From Gammaproteobacteria bacterium (GTDB lineage: Bacteria > Pseudomonadota > Gammaproteobacteria > JACKNK01), in the NCBI GenBank assembly GCA_024234955.1, contig JACKNK010000002.1, positions 248,001-312,000 of the forward strand: a DNA stretch of 64,000 bases. Reading direction: 5' to 3'. The position numbers and the translations under genes were made by a program. A model generated the notes under the pieces. The model was not told the origin of the DNA and searched no databases. It saw only the letters and a list, made by a program, of their open reading frames with translations. The stretch's first letter is position 1. Every line of letters starts with the position of its first letter. Below are positions 25,317 through 35,157 of the stretch, in pieces.

Positions 25317-28300
25317 CTAACCGGGCTCATGGCTTGCTCGGAACATCAGCCCGTAAAGCACTGGTACAACAACCAAGGTAAGTACGGTCGCGAACGCCAA
25401 GCCGCCCATGATCGTCAACGCCATGTTCACGAAAAACACATCGGGCAGGAGCGGAATCATTCCGAAGATGGTTGTTGACGCGGCAAGAAGTACTGGCCGC
25501 ATCCGACTGACGGAGGCGTCGAGTATGGCCGTGTGGATGTCCTTGCCTTCCTCGATTTGCTGGTCGATCTCCTCAATCAGGACGATCGCGTTTTTGATCA
25601 GCAAGCCAATCAATGCAAGCGCGCCCAGCAGGGACATGAAGTCAAAGGCACCGTCAGCGAGGAGCAAACCGGCCGATATACCGATGACTGCAAGCGGCAC
25701 CGTGAGCCAGATGATCAGTGGTTGGCGAACTTTTCCAAACAACAGGATGCTCACCAGAATCATGAACAGGAAGCCCATTGGAAGCGCGTCGAACAGCGCA
25801 CCTTGGGCATTTTTCGTGTCTTCGAATTCCCCTCCCCATTCCAAGGTGTAGCCGTGAGGCAAGTTCATTGCTTCGATCTTGGGGCGCAGCCGATTGAACA
25901 GCGGAGTCGACAATTCGCCTTTTGGATTCGCCTGGATGGTGATCGTTTGAATCCTGTCTCGACTCCGCAGAATGGGACTCTCCCAGCCGGTATCAAAACG
26001 AGAGACCACCTGACTGATCGGCACGGCTGCCTCTATCACCGGGCTATATACAAGGATGTCGTGAAGATTCGTGATGTCCTTGCGCTCCTCCTCGACGGCT
26101 CTCGCGTAGATAGGCAAAACGCGGATACCGTCCCGGAAGTCGCCGATCTTGTTCCCCTCCGATGCATAGGCCAACGCGTTCGCGAGGTTTTCCCGACTGA
26201 TACCGAGCTGCCGGCCTACCTGTTCATTGAACACCGGCTTGACCAGTTTGACCGGCTGGCGCCAATCAGTGCGTATCTCTTTCGCTTGGTCGTCCGCGCG
26301 CATGATTGCCATGACCTGTTCTGCTAATCCCCTTAGCACTGTGGCGTCTGGCCCCTGGATTCGTGCCTCTATCTTTCCGTCGCGTCCTGGCCCCAACCGC
26401 AGGTTCTTCAGTATTGGGTCGACATCGGGCAATTCGGTGCGAATGAATTCGTCGACAGCAGCGCTGACCGTCTCAATCTGTTCACGGGTGTCCGTCTCGA
26501 CAATGATCTGTGCGTATACAGGCGTGCTCGGGTTGGCGCTGTAGACGAGGATGAACCGCTGGTGGCCACCACCAATTACGGTATTCGTCCGGCGCACTTC
26601 CGGTCGTGCACGGAGAAACTCGGACACCTTCAATGCGTCTGCTTGAGTACGGCGGATGTCGCTCCCTTCAGGGAGCCAGAGGTCGACGAAAAATATTGGT
26701 GTATTGGAGTTGGGGAAAAAGGATTGTTTGACGAATCCAAAGCCCCATAACGCTGAAGCGAACAGCACAAAGACGCCTGCTAACGTCAACACTTTAAAAC
26801 GCAGCGCAACGGCCAGTAACTTCTTGTAGCCCCTGAACACCAGGCCGGCATAAGGATCCGCTTCAGGATCATCAGCATGGTCTTTCTTCGGCTTGAGTAG
26901 CCAGGCGCATAACAGAGGGGTCGTGCTGATCGCTGTAATCCAGGACAACAACAGCGAGATGCAGATCACCCAGAACAAGGAATTGGTGAACTCGCCGGTC
27001 GAGTCGGGGGACAGCCCGATGGCAGAGAAAGCCAGGATGCCGATTACGGTTCCGCCAAGTAGCGGCCATTGCGTCTTGGTCACCACTTCACGGGCGGCAG
27101 GCAAGGCGGGCATGCCATGCCGAATTCGCACCAACATGCCTTCGGCGATCACTATGGCGTTGTCGACCAACATGCCCAGGGCAATCACCAATGCCCCCAG
27201 CGAGATGCGTTGTAGTTCGATATCTCGCAAGCTCATGAACAGTAACGTTCCGGCCACGGTAATAAGGAGTACCGCGCCGATAATCAGTCCGACTCTCAGT
27301 CCCATGAACAGCAGCAGCACGGCAATCACGATCGCCACGGCTTGGCCAACACTGACCAGAAAGCCGGATACGGATTTATCGACCTCGACCGGCTGGTCAT
27401 AGATGGTTGTGAGCTCCATGCCCATCGGGGTGATGTCCTGCAGCTGATCCAGTCGCGCACGCACCCGGTCACCGACTTCGATGACGTTCTGGCCTTTGTT
27501 CATGGAGATGCCCAGCATCATGCTGGGCTTGCCGTTGACGTAGAACAGCTTCTCGGCGGGAGACTTATACAAGCGTTTGATTTGCGCGATATCGCGCAGA
27601 TAAAGCGATCGCTTCTCACCGGATGCGAGGAGCACATCACCGATCGCCTTTACCGTTTTCAGCTCCCCGGTTGGGTGAATACGGATGTATTCATCCCCGA
27701 CCTCCACCCGCCCGGAATCGAGGACGAGGTTTTGTGTGCGCAGGATGCCTCGTATGACATCGGGAGAAATACCCAACTCGGCCATGCGGGCGCGGGAGAT
27801 CTCCAGGTAGACCGCCTCCTTCTGTTCACCGTCGATAACGACTTTGCGAACACCATTTACGATCACCAGCTGCTTTTTGATCTCCAAGGCCGTGTCATAC
27901 AAATCCCGGTAGGTGTAACCCTCTCCGTGCAACGCGAGGTAGATGCCGTAGACATCACCAAAATCGTCAACGATTACCGGCTTGCGAGCACCGGGCGGCA
28001 ACTTCGCCTCAACGTCAGCAATCTTGCGTCGTAACTCGTCATAGATGATTGGGAAGTCCGCACCGCGATAATGGTCTTTGAAATCGACGGTGATGTCGGA
28101 AACTCCCGGACGGGAAATCGCCATCGTGATGTGCTTGACCTGCTCCATGCGTTGCAGGGCATCTTCGATGTGGTAAGTCACTTCATCCTGCACATCCTTT
28201 GCACTCGCTCCGGGGTACTGCGTGATGACCTTGGCGGTTTTAATGGTGAACGCAGGGTCTTCCAGCTTACCGATGCTCTGGTAACCCCAAATCCCGCCGC

Positions 28301-28367
28301 CAACCAAAAAGATAACCAGCAGCCATGCGACGACCGGTGTGCGTACTGAGTATTCGCCCATGTTCAT
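25317..28367 (-). CDS. RND-family efflux permease
   Basis: A 1016-residue inner-membrane pump of the AcrB type. It begins with the usual cytoplasmic start and helix 1 (TPVVAWLLVIFLVGGG), followed by two large periplasmic loops and two sets of six membrane helices. Helix 4 reads ALGMLVDNAIVIAEGM, with a single Asp where AcrB-type pumps have two, a variant seen in several RND subfamilies. It works with the upstream membrane-fusion protein; no outer-membrane channel gene is in the element, so a host TolC would be used. Eleven bases separate it from the fusion-protein gene. Confidence 0.95.
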   Translation of the reverse strand: MNMGEYSVRTPVVAWLLVIFLVGGGIWGYQSIGKLEDPAFTIKTAKVITQYPGASAKDVQDEVTYHIEDALQRMEQVKHITMAISRPGVSDITVDFKDHYRGADFPIIYDELRRKIADVEAKLPPGARKPVIVDDFGDVYGIYLALHGEGYTYRDLYDTALEIKKQLVIVNGVRKVVIDGEQKEAVYLEISRARMAELGISPDVIRGILRTQNLVLDSGRVEVGDEYIRIHPTGELKTVKAIGDVLLASGEKRSLYLRDIAQIKRLYKSPAEKLFYVNGKPSMMLGISMNKGQNVIEVGDRVRARLDQLQDITPMGMELTTIYDQPVEVDKSVSGFLVSVGQAVAIVIAVLLLFMGLRVGLIIGAVLLITVAGTLLFMSLRDIELQRISLGALVIALGMLVDNAIVIAEGMLVRIRHGMPALPAAREVVTKTQWPLLGGTVIGILAFSAIGLSPDSTGEFTNSLFWVICISLLLSWITAISTTPLLCAWLLKPKKDHADDPEADPYAGLVFRGYKKLLAVALRFKVLTLAGVFVLFASALWGFGFVKQSFFPNSNTPIFFVDLWLPEGSDIRRTQADALKVSEFLRARPEVRRTNTVIGGGHQRFILVYSANPSTPVYAQIIVETDTREQIETVSAAVDEFIRTELPDVDPILKNLRLGPGRDGKIEARIQGPDATVLRGLAEQVMAIMRADDQAKEIRTDWRQPVKLVKPVFNEQVGRQLGISRENLANALAYASEGNKIGDFRDGIRVLPIYARAVEEERKDITNLHDILVYSPVIEAAVPISQVVSRFDTGWESPILRSRDRIQTITIQANPKGELSTPLFNRLRPKIEAMNLPHGYTLEWGGEFEDTKNAQGALFDALPMGFLFMILVSILLFGKVRQPLIIWLTVPLAVIGISAGLLLADGAFDFMSLLGALALIGLLIKNAIVLIEEIDQQIEEGKDIHTAILDASVSRMRPVLLAASTTIFGMIPLLPDVFFVNMALTIMGGLAFATVLTLVVVPVLYGLMFRASHEPG

Positions 28368-28378
28368 GTGTTGGGGCC

Positions 28379-29503
28379 TCAGTTGCCGGATACGGCCTGT
28401 GAAGGTTGCGCCTGCTCGGACAGCGGCATGAGCATGACTTCCATGCCCTCGCTCAAATAGGCCATTCCAGCGACCACGAGGCGATCGCCTGGCGACAGTC
28501 CCGCGACAATTTGAATCTGGCCGTTTTGTAGCTCGCCTACTTGCACGACGCGCTTCTCAAGTCGCTCGTCTTCACCGACGAGCCATACATACGGGGTCAA
28601 CGTCTCGTCGGCGACAACAGCTTGGGCAGGAATCAGAATCGTGCCTGGCTCGGCATTCACGATGGCAGCCATGTTGGCGATCACTGTTGCCGACATCCCC
28701 GGCAGAATCGATAACTGCGGGGGGCGCTCCATGGTGAAGCTGACCTCAAAGGTCTGAGTGTCCGCATCTGCCTGGGCGGCCGCTTCTTTGAAGACAAGGG
28801 GAAATTGGCGTCCCGGCAAGCTTTCGAACGTGGCGTGCACATTGCCGTTGGTAATTTCTCGATCCGCTTCAGGACCACGGCGCTCTATGCGCTGGACGAT
28901 GGTTTCCGGCACATCAACCTTGATCTCCAATACCGAAAGGTCGTGTAGCTCGAGAATCGGCTGCTTGGCGTTTACCTGTTCAAAATCGTTCACCAAACGC
29001 CGGACCACGGAACCGTCAAACGGCGCCATGAGCGTCGCATAGGTCAGGTTGTTCTGGGCCTGATCCAGTGCTGCTTTGGCACTGGCCAAACTGGCTTCGA
29101 GCGCGTCGTATTCACGACGCGAGATATGCCCGTTGCCGACAAGGTCCTGAGCGCGCTTAAAGTCCGTGGCAGCCTTTCGATAGCTCGCATCACGGTCACG
29201 CACAGCGATCTCCAGATCCTTGTCATCGAGCTTCGCAAGTACCTCGCCAGTTTTGACCTGCAAGCCTTCACGGGCCCGTAGTTCCTCGAGCTTCCCACTT
29301 ATCTGGAATGAAAGCGTTGCCCGTTTGTCAGCGGTTACCCGGCCTGCAAACTCGCGAATCACCGCATTGCCCGGCTCTTCAATCACCTGCGTCTTCACAG
29401 GCCGGGGCATCGACACCACATCTGCCGGAGGTGTTTCGTCTGAGCACGCGCTGAGCAGAACAACGGAAAGCGCGATGATTGAGCAGCGACTACGGATTGG
29501 CAT
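28379..29503 (-). CDS. RND membrane-fusion lipoprotein
   Basis: About 374 residues, started at MPIRSRCSIIALSVV; a methionine seven codons upstream is possible. A lipoprotein signal (VVLLSACSDE) is followed by the HlyD/AcrA plan: barrel-sandwich strands (ATLSFQISGKLEEL, VKTGEVLAKLDD), a helical hairpin (KRAQDLVGNGHISRREYDAL) and a second lipoyl half (ATLMAPFDGSVVRR). It links the RND pump to the outer-membrane channel. It is in one transcription unit with the pump and downstream of the hydrolase and TetR genes. Confidence 0.94.
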   Translation of the reverse strand: MPIRSRCSIIALSVVLLSACSDETPPADVVSMPRPVKTQVIEEPGNAVIREFAGRVTADKRATLSFQISGKLEELRAREGLQVKTGEVLAKLDDKDLEIAVRDRDASYRKAATDFKRAQDLVGNGHISRREYDALEASLASAKAALDQAQNNLTYATLMAPFDGSVVRRLVNDFEQVNAKQPILELHDLSVLEIKVDVPETIVQRIERRGPEADREITNGNVHATFESLPGRQFPLVFKEAAAQADADTQTFEVSFTMERPPQLSILPGMSATVIANMAAIVNAEPGTILIPAQAVVADETLTPYVWLVGEDERLEKRVVQVGELQNGQIQIVAGLSPGDRLVVAGMAYLSEGMEVMLMPLSEQAQPSQAVSGN

Positions 29504-29644
29504 GAACGGAGACTCCGAATGCAAAGCAAGAGATCGTTATGTGGGTGTCAGCGCATCGCGTGGTCACCTGTCCGCATCGTCGTGTCGGAAGGTGGGGTGT
29601 TCATATTGATTTGTTCCATCAAGAACACGGACGTGAACGATTGG

Positions 29645-30583
29645 TTAGGCCGACAGGAACCCGGTGAGTGCGGAGAGCAGGCTCTCCGGTTGCTCTTCAG
29701 CAGGAAAATGACCGCAGTCAGGAATAATCAGCGACTCAACATTCGCCGCCAGGGTGTGCCACTCCATTTCCACCATGGGTCCGCAGGCGAGGGCGCCTGA
29801 GAAGGCAAGCACCGGGGTCGAGACTTGTTTGGTGACGTACTTGCGCACCTGAGGGATCGTCTCGTCGACGGCCCGGTAATAATCAAAACTGGCTTTTAGC
29901 GTACCGGGGACTCGGCGCAGCAGTTCGATGTAGAAGTCCCGAGCATATTTTGGAACTCCATCAGGGTGCCCGGACTTCGAAGCGAATTGGTAGTTGAAGT
30001 AGATGTCTTCGCGCCCCTCCACCAGCCGTTCGTTCACATCCAGGGCACGGTTGAAGGCGAAGTGCCAAAGAAAATCGCTCATTCGCCGATCATCCGGGAT
30101 CATTTCGGGTGACGGAGATGCCCCTGGAATCGTCCCTTCACCGATCGCGAGTCGGCGGATTCTCTCGGGATGTGTTGAGACCATGACGTAACCCACCATG
30201 ACTCCAATGTCATGACCGGCCATCAAAAACTGATCATGGCCAAGTGCATCCATGAGTCTGAACATGTCATCCGCCAACGTATCGACGTCGTAGCCACCAC
30301 CAGGCTTATCGGAAATACCAAGCCCCCTGGGGTCGACCGCGATCACCTTGAATCGCTTGCTCAGCGGAAGCATCAAATAACGCCATGCGTACCAGCTTTG
30401 TGGCCACCCGCAATGGAGAAGTAATGGCTCTCCTTCTCCGCCTATCACGGCATGCAGGCGAACATTTCCCGTATCAACCCGATAGCTCGAGAAGGTGTCC
30501 ATGAACCCCTCGGGTAGCCGCGGAACATCAGCAATCGAGCCATACCCGGAGATGGGTGAAACGGTCGGACAATTCGTCGGCAT
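29645..30583 (-). CDS. Alpha/beta hydrolase (epoxide-hydrolase-like)
   Basis: About 312 residues from MPTNCPTVSP; longer starts exist up to 30637 but would cover the palindrome upstream. The fold is clear: LLLHCGWPQSWYAW with the HGxP-type oxyanion region, AVDPRGLGISDKPG, the nucleophile elbow MAGHDIGVMVGY with Asp as nucleophile (as in epoxide hydrolases and haloalkane dehalogenases), and the late catalytic His in IPDCGHFPAEEQP. It may detoxify the compound that the pump exports. It sits between tetR and the efflux genes on the same strand. Confidence 0.88.
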   Translation of the reverse strand: MPTNCPTVSPISGYGSIADVPRLPEGFMDTFSSYRVDTGNVRLHAVIGGEGEPLLLHCGWPQSWYAWRYLMLPLSKRFKVIAVDPRGLGISDKPGGGYDVDTLADDMFRLMDALGHDQFLMAGHDIGVMVGYVMVSTHPERIRRLAIGEGTIPGASPSPEMIPDDRRMSDFLWHFAFNRALDVNERLVEGREDIYFNYQFASKSGHPDGVPKYARDFYIELLRRVPGTLKASFDYYRAVDETIPQVRKYVTKQVSTPVLAFSGALACGPMVEMEWHTLAANVESLIIPDCGHFPAEEQPESLLSALTGFLSA

Positions 30584-30600
30584 TGGGGCAGCCTTTATTT

Positions 30601-30616
30601 TTGTGTCGATCGACAC
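30601..30616. promoter_or_regulatory. 16-bp perfect palindrome, candidate TetR operator
   Basis: TGTGTCGATCGACACA is a perfect palindrome 17 bp upstream of the hydrolase start. The TetR-family gene lies just upstream on the same strand. Such a palindrome next to a TetR-controlled efflux block is a strong operator candidate. It would repress hydrolase, fusion protein and pump together. Confidence 0.7.
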
Positions 30617-30753
30617 ATAATTTATCGATTGCCCCACAAGGACGCAACAGCGCCCCCGACCGCTGCGGCGTCTAACAAACTCCCGAAATCATCGGGTGAC
30701 ACAGAAGAGCATGCCGCGCAGTCGTTCCAAGGTGCCGGCAGACCTCGGAATGT

Positions 30754-31365
30754 TCAGGGCTTGAACAGGCGCTCACAGAAGAATTCCGCAGATCGACGCA
30801 AGGCATCTTGTCCTGTGCCGTCAACCGCTTCGATAGCGAGCCCCGCGAAGAAAGCGATAACGCATTCGCTAAGCACCGAAGGATCATTGCTTTCGTCGAC
30901 ATCCCCGTCGCGGATCCCGCGTTGCATACGCGCTCCGAGGTGATCGTGGAACTCCCGACGCAGGTTACGCAGAAAGGCACGCACGGAGTCCTCGGCACCA
31001 CCCAGGTTAGCGGCCCCCAGCACAATGAGACATCCGCGGGGTGACTCCGCTGTAGAAAACGTATCGATCCCTCTGAAAATCATGGTCTTGACCGCTAGGT
31101 GCGTGTCTTCGATCTCCTCCAGCGCCTGCCACGCCGGACTTACTTCCTCCGCGATGTACATACCAACGGCTTCACGGAAGAGATTTTCTTTCGATCCGAA
31201 TGTGGCGTAGATGCTGGGTGAACCAATTCCCATTGCCTCGACAAGGCGGGTCATTGAAGTCCCTTCGTAGCCGTGCTTCCAAAACTCCAGCATTGCCTGG
31301 CGAAGCACTTGGTCACGATCGAAGGTTCGGGGTCGACCACGACCCTTGGATGGTATTTCAGACAT
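30754..31365 (-). CDS. TetR-family transcriptional regulator
   Basis: The 203-residue protein starts at MSEIPSKGRGRPRTFDRDQVL; the frame upstream of it is not needed. The HTH is typical (TSMTRLVEAMGIGSPSIYATFGSKENLF, here described by its ends only, at about residues 35-62). The C-terminal ligand domain contains ESPRGCLIVLGAANLG. It is the first gene of the efflux block in transcription order and the likely repressor acting at the palindrome 30601-30616. Its ligand is unknown. Confidence 0.92.
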   Translation of the reverse strand: MSEIPSKGRGRPRTFDRDQVLRQAMLEFWKHGYEGTSMTRLVEAMGIGSPSIYATFGSKENLFREAVGMYIAEEVSPAWQALEEIEDTHLAVKTMIFRGIDTFSTAESPRGCLIVLGAANLGGAEDSVRAFLRNLRREFHDHLGARMQRGIRDGDVDESNDPSVLSECVIAFFAGLAIEAVDGTGQDALRRSAEFFCERLFKP

Positions 31366-31601
31366 CTTCTGGGGACGTGTTGGGTGTTCGGGTGGTGCTA
31401 ACGGCAGACGCGCTCGGCTCCATGGACGGCACCAAGTCAATCTTAGGCAGCCCTAACCGCGCAACAACGCCAGCGCGCACCACCAAGAGAGCCCTGTTCC
31501 CATGGCCAACTAAAGGCGATCAGGCCTAGGAGTGATATTGCCGCCGTGCGGACGCCTTACTAAGCACTATCATGCTTCTCGCCGCGTCCCTCCACATTTC
31601 A

Positions 31602-31671
31602 GTCTCATATATCGCGCCCATGTCTCAACGACTGAGCAACGGTCTCAACTAAAAAGATTTCTGAGACCTTG
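31602..31671 (-). repeat. Right end of the 24-kb Tn7-like transposon with target duplication
   Basis: GTCTCA occurs at 31602, 31622 and 31642, exactly 20 bp apart, and TGAGAC at 31662-31667 forms the tip. CCTTG at 31667-31671 is the target duplication. Read inward, the right end has the same GTCTCA-14 bp-TGAGAC tip as the left end and then two extra sites. A dense array on the right and fewer sites on the left is the Tn7 pattern. Confidence 0.88.
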
Positions 31672-31955
31672 GGGAGATCGGCGGGTGCGAGGTTGATGGT
31701 GAGGCGCCGCATCGGAAAGTCGTAGCGGCTGTTGAGCACAGCGGCGCGGACGCGGTCCTTGCTCTCCTTCACGGTCGCTTCCGGCAGGCCGACGATGGAT
31801 AGACTGGGCAGCCCGGTGCTGAGGTGGGCCTCGACGGTCACCAGTGGGGCGTCGATACCCACCTGGGCGCGGCTGTAGACCACCGCGAGGTCGTCACCGC
31901 CAAGCGCGGTTGAGCCGGAATCGCCGGGCTTTGTGTTTGGGTCGTTGGTATCCAT
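31667..31955 (-). pseudogene. comM: comM 5' fragment (residues 1-96)
   Basis: This is the N-terminal part of ComM: LAVVYSRAQVGIDAPLVTVEAHL, LSIVGLPEATVKESKDRV and RRLTINLAPADLPK, which is the family's S5-like N-terminal domain. After Lys96 the frame runs into the transposon end (VSEIFLVE...). The continuation KEGGRFDLP is at 7321. The original start and ribosome site are intact 15 bp from ubiK on the same strand, so a short nonfunctional product may still be made. Confidence 0.94.
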
Positions 31956-31970
31956 TCCGAGGCGGTTGTA

Positions 31971-32228
31971 TCAGGGTTCGGGTTTGTTGAGGGCGAGCGT
32001 TTCGAGCATGGCGACGCGCCGTTCCAAGGCCTCGACCTTTTCGCGGGTCCTCGCCAAAACGGCGGCCTGGACGTCGAACTCTTCACGCGTGACCAGGTCC
32101 AGCTTGGCGAATTGCGCCTGGAGGGTGGCGCGCCACTGGCGTTCAAGATCGCCTTTGAGGTCGCCCATGCCGGCGGGCAGGGCGTCACCAAACTGGCGTG
32201 CCAGGTCGTCAATGAAGCTGCGATTCAT
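31971..32228 (-). CDS. ubiK: UbiK (YqiC) ubiquinone-biosynthesis accessory factor
   Basis: An 85-residue protein started at MNRSFIDDLARQFGDALPAG; a longer frame upstream has no support. The BMFP-type C-terminal coiled coil (TREEFDVQAAVLARTREKVE) and the amphipathic N-terminus are typical. UbiK supports the Ubi complex in aerobic ubiquinone synthesis. It lies just upstream of comM on the same strand, the usual order in gammaproteobacteria. Confidence 0.92.
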   Translation of the reverse strand: MNRSFIDDLARQFGDALPAGMGDLKGDLERQWRATLQAQFAKLDLVTREEFDVQAAVLARTREKVEALERRVAMLETLALNKPEP

Positions 32229-32325
32229 GGAAGGCCTCAATCGGGGTGGTGTGGAACAGACACAGAGCGTAGCGCGCTGCACGTCAACGAGACACCTCGA
32301 TGTATCAAAAATGCACTTATGGGTT

Positions 32326-32340
32326 GCACCGGTATGGTGC
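32326..32340. promoter_or_regulatory. NtrC-like palindrome
   Basis: GCACCGGTATGGTGC matches the GCACC-N5-GGTGC core of NtrC binding sites. It lies about 110 bp upstream of a sigma-54-type promoter. A weaker second site (GCACAAACTGGTGC) is at 32372-32385. This is the normal enhancer arrangement for glnK-amtB control. Confidence 0.65.
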
Positions 32341-32436
32341 GTCAACTTGGTGCCTGAGGCCGTCTTGGTGCGCACAAACTGGTGCGGTGTGGCGTGCGGA
32401 AACGCTAAGCATATGAATATTAACAAAAACTAAAAC

Positions 32437-32452
32437 TGGCACGGTCGCTGCT
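32437..32452 (+). promoter_or_regulatory. Sigma-54 promoter upstream of torF-glnK-amtB
   Basis: TGGCACGGTCGCTGCT fits the -24/-12 consensus TGGCACG-N4-TTGCW with one mismatch. It is 83 bp upstream of the torF start. With the NtrC-like site it predicts nitrogen-limitation control of the downstream genes. Confidence 0.75.
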
Positions 32453-32534
32453 CTAGGTCTTCTCGTGAGTAATCACCAGCCGCGCTCCAAATCGGCGCGG
32501 CGTTGTTTTTATCCAATACGAGGGGAATATCCAG

Positions 32535-33236
32535 ATGAAACTCAACAAGCTCGCCTTGATCGGCTCCACGCTGCTTCTTGCTGGCAACCTGGCCAGCGCC
32601 ACGGCTTCTGCCGATGAGCTCGAATTTTCCGCCAATGTCGGCATGACCACCGATTACGTGTGGCGCGGCAACTCCCAGACCAATAACGACATGGCCGTTC
32701 AGGGTGGCTTCGATGCCTCCTACGGCATGTTCTATGCCGGTACCTGGGGTTCCAACGTCTCCTTCGGCGCGTCCGAGATGGAATGGGATCTGTACGCCGG
32801 TGTCAGCGATACCTTCGCCGAAGACTTCACCTGGGACGTCGGTATCCTGGGTTACAAGTACCCGGGTGACACCCAGCACGACTTCACCGAGCTGTATGCC
32901 GGTGTCGGTTACAAGTGGGTCAGCCTGTACGTCTACGAGCAGATCTCCGATCCGGGTGCAGCGTCCGGCGACGCCAACCGTGAAGGCATGACCTACTGGC
33001 AGCTGTCCGGTGAGGTCGAGCTGATGGAAGGCTTCGGTCTGAACGCCAGCTACGGCTCCACCAATTATGACCTGGCCGGTGCCGACGACTACGAAGACTG
33101 GAAGATCGGCATCACCAAGACCTTTGGTGGTTTCGACTTTGAGCTGGCTTACACCGATACCGACAGCCTGACCGCTGCGAATCAGTCCAAGCTCAATGAA
33201 GGTCACGCCATGCTGATGGTCTCCAAGAGCTTCTAA
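32535..33236 (+). CDS. TorF-family putative porin
   Basis: The 233-residue protein has a cleavable signal (LLLAGNLASATASA) and alternating amphipathic strands of an outer-membrane beta barrel, starting ELEFSANVGMTTDYVWRG and ending in a typical aromatic C-terminal strand (AMLMVSKSF). This family occurs upstream of glnK-amtB in many gammaproteobacteria. It probably provides outer-membrane uptake under nitrogen limitation; the substrate is not known. A ribosome site GAGGGGAA precedes the ATG. Confidence 0.88.
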   Translation: MKLNKLALIGSTLLLAGNLASATASADELEFSANVGMTTDYVWRGNSQTNNDMAVQGGFDASYGMFYAGTWGSNVSFGASEMEWDLYAGVSDTFAEDFTWDVGILGYKYPGDTQHDFTELYAGVGYKWVSLYVYEQISDPGAASGDANREGMTYWQLSGEVELMEGFGLNASYGSTNYDLAGADDYEDWKIGITKTFGGFDFELAYTDTDSLTAANQSKLNEGHAMLMVSKSF

Positions 33237-33293
33237 GCGTTCAACGGGGGGCGGCTGCGGTCGCCCTCCATCGTTCTCATCGAGGAGAAATCA

Positions 33294-33632
33294 ATGAAAC
33301 TGGTTACCGCCATCATCAAGCCCTTCAAGCTGGACGACGTGCGTGAAGCGCTGTCGGAAATCGGCGTGCAGGGCGTGACCGTCACCGAGGTCAAGGGCTT
33401 CGGGCGACAGAAGGGTCACACCGAGCTCTATCGTGGAGCCGAATATGTGGTCGATTTTCTGCCCAAGGTGAAGATCGACGTGGTTATTTCCGACGATCTC
33501 GTGGATCGCGCCATCGAAGCCATCACCAGTGCCGCACGCACCGGCAAGATCGGCGACGGCAAGATCTTCGTCGCTCCCGTTGAGCAAGTCGTTCGCATTC
33601 GTACCGGCGAGTCCGGCGACGAAGCCCTTTAA
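33294..33632 (+). CDS. glnK: PII nitrogen regulatory protein GlnK
   Basis: The 112-residue PII protein has the T-loop uridylylation site Tyr51 in GHTELYRGAEY and the B- and C-loop segments GKIGDGKIF and VRIRTGESG. The start MKLVTAIIKPFKLDDV is typical. GlnK binds ATP, ADP and 2-oxoglutarate and plugs AmtB when ammonium is plentiful. It lies 13 bp upstream of amtB in the sigma-54-driven unit. Confidence 0.97.
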   Translation: MKLVTAIIKPFKLDDVREALSEIGVQGVTVTEVKGFGRQKGHTELYRGAEYVVDFLPKVKIDVVISDDLVDRAIEAITSAARTGKIGDGKIFVAPVEQVVRIRTGESGDEAL

Positions 33633-33645
33633 AGAGGACTGAAAC

Positions 33646-34899
<1,254 letters not shown>

Positions 34900-34946
34900 C
34901 TCCCGGATGGATGACCGGCCAAGGATGGCCGGGTGTTAAGCGCAAA

Positions 34947-34975
34947 GGGGGGCATCTTCGGATGCCCCCCTTTTT
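34947..34975 (+). terminator. Rho-independent terminator after amtB
   Basis: A perfect 10-bp stem (GGGGGGCATC/GATGCCCCCC) with a TTCG tetraloop is followed by TTTTT. It is 48 bp after the amtB stop. Confidence 0.95.
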
Positions 34976-35030
34976 GTTGGGTTCTTCGCGGATTGGCGGG
35001 AACGGATTTGATGTCCGGGATCGGACGACC

Positions 35031-35070
35031 CCTGACGACCCCAGATGACCCCTGACGACCCCAGATGACC
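35031..35070. repeat. Two perfect 20-bp tandem copies
   Basis: The unit CCTGACGACCCCAGATGACC is repeated exactly twice, with partial copies on each side (GGACGACC before, CCGGACGAGC after). It is in the gene-free stretch after amtB, and no function is evident. Confidence 0.8.
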
Positions 35071-35157
35071 CCGGACGAGCAGGGCCTGATCGTGGCCATC
35101 GAAGGCTGCGGCGAACCCGTCTCCGGCGCTTCCGTTTCCACCCTTGGCGGATCGCGA

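Larger units (their letters stand above)
7322..31666 (+). mobile_element. Complete Tn7-like transposon, 24.3 kb, inserted in comM
   Basis: The element joins the two comM fragments: removing 7322-31666 and one copy of CCTTG restores an uninterrupted ComM frame (NLAPADLPK-EGGRFDL). Both ends carry GTCTCA/TGAGAC sites with 20-bp spacing. At the left end lie tnsA, tnsB, tnsC and tniQ, reading inward. Tn7-like elements make 5-bp target duplications and cut-and-paste using TnsA with TnsB, which fits. Related elements that use comM as target are known in Acinetobacter (Tn6022/AbaR type). The cargo covers ubiquitin-like conjugation, regulators, nucleases, a dCTP-deaminase-like operon and RND efflux. 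Confidence 0.93.

Noticed and set aside
31971..32426. Longer frame upstream of ubiK
   Set aside because: The added 66 residues do not resemble UbiK and cover the regulatory region of torF; the start at 32228 gives the normal protein.
35031..35070. CRISPR-like repeats
   Set aside because: Only two adjoining copies without spacers and no cas genes in the window.
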